NCBI GenBank assembly: GCA_015499985.1 | Contig: JAAAUF010000203.1 | Span: 1-11,063 of the forward strand | Source of the DNA: Haplosporangium gracile | Lineage: Eukaryota > Mortierellomycota > Mortierellomycetes > Mortierellales > Mortierellaceae | Direction: 5' to 3' | Length of the DNA stretch: 11,063 nucleotides | Part shown: positions 1 to 8,053 of the stretch, in pieces | Layout: every line of letters starts with the position of its first letter | Numbering within the stretch: the stretch's first letter is position 1 | Notes under the pieces: generated by a model | What the model saw: only the letters and a program-made list of their open reading frames with translations | What the model was told of the DNA's origin: nothing | The model's database searches: none | Translations under genes and position numbers: made by a program

Positions 1-157
1 GGGGAGGGGGAAGGGATTTCTTTCAACACTCTATTCACGGAGCCCAAAAGGATCATCGATAAAAAGGAGACAGGAAGACTATCACAAACGACGACACAAC
101 CGGACGCTCTCGCCATCCCGCTAAGGAGCCGCCACCAAGTTAGGATTCGACATGCGA

Positions 158-163
158 TTTATT
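158..163 (-). terminator. second, distal AATAAA polyadenylation signal
   Basis: A second exact AATAAA on the minus strand lies about 220 nt past the ankyrin-gene stop. It may give alternative 3' ends. It overlaps the weak plus-strand open frame at the left edge, so if that frame is a real gene the two 3' ends would overlap. Confidence 0.3.
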
Positions 164-345
164 TATGTGACAATGAAGAGTGGATGTCATGATTCTCGTA
201 TCTCGTACATAACAACTCTAAACGACTGTGCTTTACTCACAACTTGTTTTGCTGCAGCCCAGGTTCAAGAAAATGGCAAGTGCACATCCATTAGTAGTCA
301 TGCCACCAGCAGTCTTGCCCAAAAGGTTTTGTCTACTTTCGTATT

Positions 346-351
346 TTTATT
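346..351 (-). terminator. AATAAA polyadenylation signal of the ankyrin gene
   Basis: A canonical AATAAA reads on the minus strand about 30 nt past the TAG stop at 383-381, a sensible place for the cleavage signal of this gene. A second AATAAA lies further downstream at 163-158 and could serve a longer transcript form. Confidence 0.5.
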
Positions 352-380
352 CTTGCAACATTAAGTCCAAGAGAAGCGAC

Positions 381-3300
381 CTAAGGGTGTCGATGGTATT
401 GCTGCTGAAGCTCCTTGAACATGGCCTTGGTCGCCATCTTGGCCGGGACACGTCTCAGCTTGTGGATGAACCCACTCGCGCCAGAAGAAACATTCGTAGC
501 ATTCCCGGTAGCAGCTGAGATCCTTTCTCCTTGCGAAGCCTGCTTTGAGAGCGACGAGGACGATACAGGTGCCGTCAGCGATGTCAGAGACCTAGTGGTC
601 GACACTGATGATGACGAAAAGGCGGACGTCGTCGTCAAGTGGACAGTCTCCTCCACAACTTCCTCCTTGACAGTCTTCAAGGTCTCATCCTCCTTCTTGA
701 CCTTGTTCAGATCCAGGTCCTGATCTGCATCCGCCTCCATGTCAAATTCCTCATCGTACCCGATATCCAGCGTGATCGTCATCATGCTGTCTTCCAATTG
801 AGGAAAGTCCCGTCGAATCAGCTCCGTGACCTCGTCCAGACGAATAAAGTACAGATCGCATCCCAGGAACTTTTGTTTCTCATGTTCCTTCAACCGCGAC
901 ATCGCCGTCGTGGCCGTGCTCCACGATGAGAACTGACACTCCACCGGCAGAACCTCGTAGTTCAGCTTTACAGCCGCCGCACATCGATCAGAGACCATCG
1001 ACGACAGCGGCGACCAGAGACGATCCTTTTCCCGTGGGGTCACCAGGCGTCGGTGCAGATGTGAATACCGAGAGTAAAGCGAGCCAGGTCCTGTTAGCCC
1101 AAGCAACAATTGGACCTGCCGATCCACCACACAAAAGTGTTGCTGTTGCTGCGAAGAAGCAGCGCTCTTCAATTCTGGTCCTGTTGTCGATGCTGCTGTT
1201 GGATCCACTTGGTCAGCCTCGTTCGAAAGTTGAACAGTATACAGGGGCAAGTAGCGCTGGGCATCATTAATAGACCGTGGCGTAGGTGACGGACTCTCTG
1301 CCTTCACCATCACATTGTCAGCCTCCTCAACCTTAGAATTCTTGAGAGGCTCCTCCGCAACACTAGAAGCCAGCTCCTTGGTCGATGAGACAGGTACTAT
1401 TGGTGTTGGTGCATTAGCAGTTGATGGCGGTGGTGGTGCTGCTGCTTGGGTCATTGCTACATCTAGTGCGATAGGTTCTGTCGTTCCATTTGTAGGTGTA
1501 GTAGATGATACGGGCGCTGCTGCAGGTTGTTTACTGCTCACAGGTTCCGTGATAGAGTCGGTGGTGGATGTCTTGGCTTTTTTCCGTGAAACATCCACAT
1601 TAGCCGATATTGCCGCTGCCACTGCCGCTGCTGAGGATGCCAATGGAAAAGTCTCGGCGGCCCCAGTAGGACGAGATCCAGACATTGGTGCTGATATTGA
1701 TGCAGAGCTCCGTTGCCGCTGATGCTGAGGCTGCGGTTTCGTAGTCGTAGCCTGCTTCAGATCATCCTGAAACTTGAGGTAACCACTAGGCGAGGAAAAA
1801 GTCTGACTGCTCCGTTTCCGACTCCGTTGCAGCTCTGAATCCTGTGATGCAAGCGAGGTGGAGAATGTTGGTGGAGGTGGCGATGTGGACGTCTCAGTCA
1901 AAGGTGGTGAGATCGAAGCAATCGAAGATCCCAATGGCATCCCAAATACTGAACTGGGTCTCGAAGACGACAACGAAGTCGATGGTTTTGTGGATCCGTA
2001 CCGGCTCTGCTTGGCATTGATGCTGTCCTTGGAGAACGAGGGTGTGGACGCGACCCTCCGAAGTTCATCAGGTTTTGTCGACGATCCTGGGGCCCTAAAG
2101 AATTGTGCATCGTCCTCGCGCTCCTTCTTGATCTTGACCTTGCCGCCATACCCATCACCATGCCGGTCAGTCTCTCTTCGCTTCTTGCTGGATCCTGAAG
2201 ACGTCCGGACGTCGGGTTCTTCCTCGGCAGGCTGGAGCGTCGAACTTGGTCCCAAAGAAATCGGCCGTTGAGATGATGGTTGTCGCTTCTTGAGTGGCGC
2301 CGTCGTCTCGATGCCCTCCATATCAGAGCTGGTTTTCCATGGGACTGCAGAGGTAGGGGCCGTTGTACTTGGCGTGGTGGAGCTGGAGGACAGCTTCTTA
2401 GGGTGCGAGACAGAAATGGCGGCCATGCTGTTCGACCTTTGATGCCCGACGCTAGACCCGTTCCTGGCGTGCTGCTTCTTCTTCTCATCTCCTTCCCGCC
2501 TGTCGGAACCCCGCTTCTTGGCCTTTGCAGGCTCATCGCTTTCACTACCACGATGAGTCTTACGTTCCTTGTGCTTCGGAGATCCTCGTGCTGCAAACAT
2601 TGATATGATACAAAAAGTGTCAGAATGCATCACATTCTGTTCCAAATATCCTTGGGCGAAAATTCAACAGAGAGTGGTGCACTTACTCTCAATGGACTGG
2701 GAGAGTCGCTTGTTGCCCCGTTCCTTGGCTTTGGCTTCAGCTTGGTCCAATGATGTCTTCAGCAATGTCCGAATTTCCGAGTCCTTGGAAGAGCTCAGGT
2801 CCAGGCAGTTCCGCTTCATCGAATCGCGCAAAGTCACAATGGCATTGTTCTGTAACAGCAGCCTGACAGCCTCAAGGTGATGGTATCGCACAGCCTCATG
2901 CAGTGCTGTCGTCTTTTCCTGATCCTGAGCATTGACGTTGCTCCCATAGGCGAGAAGCAAGACAAGCACCTCAGTGTTACCAGCCTTGGCGGCCAGGTGC
3001 AAGGGCGTTGATCCATCATGATCCTTAGGATCTCGCTCAGCGCCGCCTTCCAAAAGATTACCAACCATCTCAATATCTCCAGCCTCGGCCCATTGGTGCA
3101 ACTGTGTCCGACCAGATGAATCCTTGTAGCGATGGTCTATCCGGAAACGATCCCCTGTTGACCTCTGGAAGGACCGCTTGGAATGTATCGACACATCAGG
3201 ACTAGAATCAGAATCGTTCCTGTCCTCAGACCGAGTTGAGCGTGCTCTTGGACCGTTCTTGCCAGCTTTCGTCAAAGACCTACTCTGGGAGGAATTGGCA

Positions 3301-5669
3301 TGTTGCTTGTTGTTACTATTGCTCGGGGTGTTGTTGTTGTTATTGTTGGTATTGCTACTGCTGTTGGTATGTGAATGCTTCCATGCTGACGACGGCGTTG
3401 GAGTGGCGTCCTTTGAATGAGAACGAGACGGTTTTGAATCCTCGTCGTCGTCACCTTCATCCTCCGAGACCTGCTTCGGCCGCCTCTTCTTGGCCTTTTT
3501 CCGCTCCTCCATCTGTTCCTGCATCCGAATTGTCGACAATAGTTGCTGCATCTTGCGCTCGTCTCTGGACATCTGGGTCGGCCGTTCCTCACTGGCACTC
3601 CGTCCATCATCGCTCATGTTGACATCTGCGCTGCCCTCCTTGTGCCGTTTGGACTTGTCCTGACCCTTGGTAGACGACTGAGAGCGAAATCCGTTGGCAC
3701 CACTCTTGGATGACTGAGGGGTGATAGACGAACTGGGTGACCCAGAAAGTGGTGAATCAACAGCCCGCGCGACAGCCTTCTTAGTATTTCTGACTCCCGA
3801 CTTGAGCAGCTCCAAGATCCCGTCGTGTTCGCAGACATCACATGGTTTCTCTCCCTTCGAGTTCTTGAAGTTAGGATCGGCGCCATATTCCAGGAGCAGC
3901 TTGACAACATCCTCATGCTCGTTTTGAGAAGCATCATGCAAGGCCGTGTCGTTCCCGTGTCCCTTGGCATTCGGCTGAGCGCCTCTCGACAACAAAAGTT
4001 CAACAACCTCGGTGTGACCTGCAAGAGCAGCCTCGTGCAAAGGCGTCCACTGTGCATTGTCCTGCGCATTGATGTCGGCGCCCTGGTTGAGCAAGTCTGT
4101 GACGTTGTTGTAGGATCCTGAGCTGCAGGCGCGATGGAGCATCGTCTGACCGGCTTGATTCTTCCCAGTCAGCATGTTGACAAGAGCTTGACGCCGCTGA
4201 AGAAGATCGATCACCTCCCTGTCATCACTCACATCGATCGGAATGATGCCCTTGGCGTTCTTGGCCAACACATTCGCCCCACGCGACAGCAATAACTTGA
4301 CGACATCGACGTGGCCATTCTGAGCAGCATCGTGAAGTGGAGTATCTGCATGACCTCCTCGAGCGTTGACGTCCGCGCCGTGTTGGACCAGGAGCTCGGC
4401 AACCTTGTCGTGTCCAGTGACGCAAGCCTCGTGCAGTGGCGTCCACTCTGCATAATCCCGATCGTTAACCTGTGCTCCTGCCTCGATCAAAATACGACAT
4501 GCTTCCAGATCGCCCATCGCGGTATACTTGAAGAGTTGCGTCCGTCCTGAACGATCGCGCTTGTTGATATGAGCAAGGTCAGGCTGCTTGGTCTTTTTCC
4601 GTGCCTGAGACTCGTTGTTGGCCTGTGAACCAGACTCGGCTGTAGTAGGTTCCTCCGTTGGTGTTCCTCCATTCTTCTTGGCCTGGGTATGGGAGGCGAA
4701 TGTTGGAGAGGTGGGCGTGGTTGGTGATCGGAGACTCCTTGACTTGACCGACCGTTGCTTGGCTTTGGGTGGGCGACCTGGTCCGCGTTTGAAGATTCTT
4801 GGATCCTGTTCGCCATCAGAGCTGTCAGATTGTATCCGTGGGCGGACAGGCTTCTTGGCAACAGGTCTCTTTTTCGATGCCAAGATGGGCCGGGAATCTG
4901 AATCATCCGAGTTGGAAGTGTCGTCTGATCCAGAATCGCCTTGATCTTCATCTATTTTACTGTCGTCGCTGGCAGCCTCATCCAGACTTGAATCGTCCTC
5001 GTCACCTTGGCCATCACCCCCGTCGCCTTCAGAGTCACGATCGCTCCCGCTTGCACTTGATGCACTACTCAGATCCGACAAATCAGATCCCTCAAAATCG
5101 CTCAATGCTCCATCAATGAGATCAGTTTGCGCAGATATTGACGCTGCTCCTGCTTCGCCCGTAGCGGACAAAGACCTGGGGTTGGAAGAGTCGCTTTTTG
5201 TTGAGCTTTGTGCTTTGGATGTTGATGGCGAGACAGGTTTCGAAGCAGGTACGGTAGTTGGGATGGGGCCGAGTTTTGCCGATGTATTGTCGATGGGTAT
5301 ATTGTGTTTTGGGGACGCCATAGTAGTATCCTGCTGAGATGGTGTTGGACGCCGTCCTCCTTGATCAGCCGGTGCCATAACAGTAGCGGTGGGATTGGCG
5401 GCCTTGCTGTCCGCTGAAGCCGATGTTGTAGTAGAGGGCGAAGGTGAGGAAGAGACGAGGCGAGAATCCTTGCGAACTCCATTAGTCCCGTTTGTCCCGT
5501 TTATTCCATGGGTTGTTTCCCTGGATGTGACAACAGGGTCTGATCCTATAAGCGAGAAGACCGATCCCGACATGCTTTTGCCGTTGGTCATCAACAATGG
5601 TAGGTAGTGGTGCGAATTCTGTTGGATGCCGGTGGATGAGCTTAAACTAGAGAAGGGTCCATTTTCCAT
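381..5669 (-). CDS. Large ankyrin-repeat nuclear protein, probable Hos4-like Set3-complex subunit (two exons)
   Basis: Exon 1 is 5669-2687 and exon 2 is 2590-381, joined by a 96-nt intron (GTAAGT donor, TTTGCAG acceptor, CTGAC branch point). Joining gives 1730 residues with the split codon reading Thr995. The start is the first in-frame ATG after an in-frame TAA at 5759-5757, with A at -3. Seen, in order: Ser/Thr-rich N-terminus; acidic Ser/Asp stretch (190-259); basic NLS-like patch (266-278); AT-hook core GPGRPPK (296-302); two back-to-back four-unit ankyrin modules (about 373-504 and 505-625); a charged segment (about 695-735); an Asn-rich run (769-792); a third ankyrin module (851 to about 970); a basic patch (about 1000-1035); long Ser/Pro/Ala-rich disorder; a conserved-looking folded domain (about 1439-1611, with RYLPLYTVQL and VDRQVQLLLG); and an acidic/Ser tail. 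Ankyrin repeats plus such a C-terminal domain recall fungal Hos4, an ankyrin subunit of the Set3 histone deacetylase complex. That assignment is inference; ANKRD11-like or another chromatin scaffold is the alternative. Confidence 0.9.
2591..2686 (-). other. Intron of the ankyrin gene
   Basis: On the minus strand the donor is A|GTAAGTGC and the acceptor is TTTGCAG|CACGAG, 96 nt in all, with a TTCTGACAC branch-point match about 35 nt before the acceptor. Without splicing, exon 1 would run into a TGA about 20 nt past the donor. With splicing, the reading frame continues 735 codons further. The phase fits exactly: A from exon 1 plus CA from exon 2. Confidence 0.9.
3294..3365 (-). repeat. Asn-rich low-complexity tract inside the ankyrin protein
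   Basis: Residues 769-792 are dominated by Asn, including six in a row (775-780), encoded by mixed AAC/AAT codons. It sits in the disordered linker between the second and third ankyrin modules. Mixed codons argue against very recent slippage expansion. Confidence 0.8.
4764..4790 (-). other. AT-hook motif in the ankyrin protein
   Basis: Residues 294-302 read KRGPGRPPK, which matches the AT-hook core (GRP flanked by basic residues) known to bind the minor groove of AT-rich DNA. It lies between the acidic N-terminal region and the first ankyrin module, and supports a nuclear, chromatin-associated role. A single hook is weak evidence of DNA binding by itself. Confidence 0.7.
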
Positions 5670-5670
5670 G

Positions 5671-5864
5671 CTGCAGCAAGGTCTATGAGAGAGGCGGGGG
5701 TGAAGTAGAGTAGCGGCGGAAAGAAGAAGGAAGAAAGAAAAGGCAGGTGAGATAGTTTATCATTAAAAATGACCAAGCCACTTGGGAGACTTTTTGTACG
5801 TATCGCCTTTTCGTTTGACAGTGATGGGTTTGGATCTAGAGTTTTCTCTTGGTGAAACACTTAC
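5671..5864 (-). other. Candidate 5' leader intron of the ankyrin gene
   Basis: On the minus strand a perfect GTAAGTG donor begins at 5864. A long CT-rich tract (about 5755-5690) then leads to two possible acceptors: CATAG ending at 5683, or CTGCAG ending at 5671, one base before the start codon context. The tract looks like a polypyrimidine stretch before a 3' splice site. If used, the in-frame stop at 5759-5757 is spliced out and the protein could have an additional N-terminal exon. This is inferred from motifs only. Confidence 0.35.
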
Positions 5865-6432
5865 TGGTGATCAGTCGGAAAGGGAGGGGAGGGGGAGGAG
5901 CAATACAGAGACAGACCGCTGCGGATGGGATACGATATCCTTGCTAGTTGCTTGCAGAGCCACCTGTGTCGATGTAACAGATAAAAACGATCCTTATGTT
6001 CCTGTGGTCAATGTAGTTCCAGGATCGTTTGTTGATGCTTCCTGCAATGACGATGCTGTTAGTGTCAGTGTACTATTGTTGCTTCTTATTATATCCTCAA
6101 AAGAGAAGGCCGCAGCGACTGGAAACAAGGAAAAAGACAAGTCTAGAACCTAAAGGGTCAGAGAACAAGAGAGTGAGACAAACGATTCGATAAAATAAGT
6201 AAGCGGGTTGCGATGGATTCATATGATGCGTATGTATGTGTCAAAGACGAAGGAGAGGGTGTGTGGGAAAACACAGAGAGAGAAGGAGCGGAGGGAAAGG
6301 CGAAGAGGATATAGCGTACGTAGACGCAGAGATACACAAACACAATGGCGCAATATGGCGAGCGACAAAAAGGAGCCTTAGGCATACACATGGGATAGAA
6401 CCATCCGTTGCCGACGACTGGTATGAGAACGC

Positions 6433-6440
6433 TTATATAA
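6433..6440. promoter_or_regulatory. Palindromic TATA-box candidate
   Basis: TTATATAA reads the same on both strands, so it could serve either direction. Reading on the minus strand it is followed by a long CT-rich stretch, which is typical just downstream of fungal core promoters, and could initiate a leader that continues to the candidate leader intron at 5864. Reading plus it is also followed by a moderately CT-rich stretch. Assignment is by motif only. Confidence 0.3.
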
Positions 6441-7266
6441 CAAAAGGTTGTCGCTGTATCCTGTTTGCCTCTCTGTGTTTGTGTCTGTATCTACTTGTGC
6501 AGTCATTCCTGTCTTGACAATTGAGAAAAATAGTGTCGACGTCGATAACAATCGATTTTTGAACACTTTGCGATATGCTAATGCTTTGTCTTCGTTGCTT
6601 TTTGTTTGTTGATGGTTTTTTTTTGCTGAGCGTGTGCATATTTTTTCTTGTTATCTTTGTTCCCCTTTCACCCCTTCTTTCTTTGTACCCATCGCCAATT
6701 GTACATGCTTAAGCCCATGACAAGAAATCATGCATCCCTGTTCTTTTTTTCTTTTTTTTGTTCGTGTGTATATGTGTGTGCCTCCAGTACTCTTGTGAGT
6801 TATGGAAGATACCGTTTATCCATTGCCAATTCGAGGCGAAGGGCAGCCACCTCATTCTTCTTTTTTCATCCCTTCTTCACCCCGTATCATGCCATCATCT
6901 TTTGACAAAGAAAACGGTGACTCCGCGTTGTGCTCTATTTTTCGCCTCTTTTTTGCTGCTGCTATTGTCTCTCTTTACCACATACATTTTGTGTCCATGT
7001 TTGTCCTTTTGTGTACGTTGATTGAGGGTGAGAGTCAGAGTAATGATAATAATAATGGCAATGATAGCAATAAAAGGCGCTCAGTTGAGTACCATATGAG
7101 GCAAAGCGGGTGAGTGAAGTGCTCGGTTGCTGTCGAATATGAAATTATATTCCTTTTCTCTCTTCCGTGTGAGTGGCAAAGGGGCGATGGCGGACAGCCA
7201 CAAATGTAGACACCTTCACTTCTTCTTTCTCTTGTTTTTTGTTCTGTGAAGGCATGGCCCGAAGAT

Positions 7267-7283
7267 CACACACACACACACAC
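7267..7283. repeat. CA dinucleotide microsatellite
   Basis: Eight CA units followed by a C (17 nt) in the intergenic region, next to a CT-rich stretch. It is a simple repeat likely to vary in length between strains and shows no sign of function. Confidence 0.9.
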
Positions 7284-7942
7284 TTTCTTTCACTCGCTTC
7301 CACACAAGAGACACAGACTGCCGCACTGCATGCACTTTTTGTCTGCTTGTTAATTGACAGTCCTTGCTTCCTGTGGTCCGTTCTGCTTGGCATGCTGATT
7401 GTGCCACTGCCTCAATCTACATTCACAAGACTGCTGTTGTTGATGTCGTTGTGTGTCTGTCCTCCTGTGGGTGCTGGTAGTAGAGAAAAATGCTGGACAC
7501 ATACCAATTGCGAAAGGGCAGAAGAGAGATTGTGTACGAAGACAGTGTAGTAGAGTGGGGTGATTTGAGTAAGCAAGTCAAAAAAAAGAGAGAAAGAGTA
7601 GTGTACAGATGCCTTTTTTTTGCTCGTTGTTCGTAGTTGTTGAGTGTTGTTTTTCGTTGCAGTGCGATAAGGAGAAGAAGGAGGGTATTTACAGGGAGAA
7701 TAAGGGAGTAGGCAAAGAGAAGTACAAGAGAGGTGAGTGTGTGCCCAAAGAGAGTAGTTATAATGGCAAGGGTGGGATGAGGCAAAGAAGAGCAATAAAA
7801 AAAAAACCGACTCAGGCTCACGCTATTCAGACGAAAGGAGACATATGACTTTTCAATGAAAAAATTGAAGCAGAAGACAGAGAGAGCAGTGCAAAGTCAT
7901 CTAAGCCACAACTCTGTCTCTTCTACTCCACTTTTGCAGCCA

Positions 7943-7947
7943 CCAAT
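7943..7947 (+). promoter_or_regulatory. CCAAT element upstream of GPI10
   Basis: A CCAAT pentamer lies 107 nt before the GPI10 start codon, in the transition to the CT-rich leader. CCAAT is the binding site of the conserved Hap/NF-Y complex. A pentamer occurs often by chance, so this is only a candidate. Confidence 0.2.
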
Positions 7948-8053
7948 AATTTGGCCGTCCCCTTCGCCACACTCAGTCCACCCAGTCTGATTTGCACACA
8001 CGCCGCTCTTCTTTGCCAGCCTTGTTTTTTTCTTTTTCCTTTTCATTTCGACC

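Larger units (their letters stand above)
1..380. other. 3' flank of the ankyrin gene; otherwise unassigned edge sequence
   Basis: This stretch lies downstream of the ankyrin gene stop codon (minus strand) and should contain its 3' UTR and cleavage sites. No recognisable gene is seen. Plus-strand frame 1 is open from base 1 to a TGA at 190-192 (63 codons, no start needed if it enters from outside the window). It could be the end of a convergent gene, but the peptide is not recognised and the length is near what chance allows. Confidence 0.5.
5670..8053. promoter_or_regulatory. Divergent 2.4-kb intergenic/promoter region
   Basis: This separates the divergently transcribed ankyrin and GPI10 genes and must carry both promoters and 5' leaders. 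Composition changes in blocks on the plus strand: purine-rich at about 5690-5750, 6160-6310 and 7560-7860, and pyrimidine-rich at about 6590-7020 and 7905-8053. Several open frames of 60-130 codons occur, but all are low-complexity, start in poor contexts and resemble no family, so none is called. No tRNA-like A/B boxes, rRNA or transposon ends were seen. An unannotated transcript in the middle cannot be excluded. Confidence 0.6.

Noticed and set aside
1315..2271. Long plus-strand open frames (135 and 137 codons) antisense to the ankyrin gene
   Set aside because: Antisense reading of Ser/Thr/Ala-rich coding DNA commonly leaves open frames. They have low-complexity composition and no domain or promoter support.
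1898..2596. A 232-codon minus-strand frame overlapping exon 2 of the ankyrin gene
   Set aside because: It is an alternate-frame shadow of the same coding strand, rich in Arg/Ser from Ser/Thr/Pro codons read out of frame, with no family resemblance. The main frame is far longer and fits the splice phase.
5782..6153. A 123-codon plus-strand frame in the intergenic region
   Set aside because: No recognisable family. It overlaps the probable leader and leader intron of the ankyrin gene on the other strand, and has no splice or promoter context of its own.
7267..7283. CA repeat as part of a transposon or telomere-like element
   Set aside because: It is a short dinucleotide microsatellite with no terminal repeats, target duplication or transposase nearby.
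7412..7821. Overlapping minus-strand frames of 127 and 132 codons
   Set aside because: Ser/Tyr/Leu-rich peptides arising from a CT-rich strand in two frames at once, which indicates composition rather than coding.
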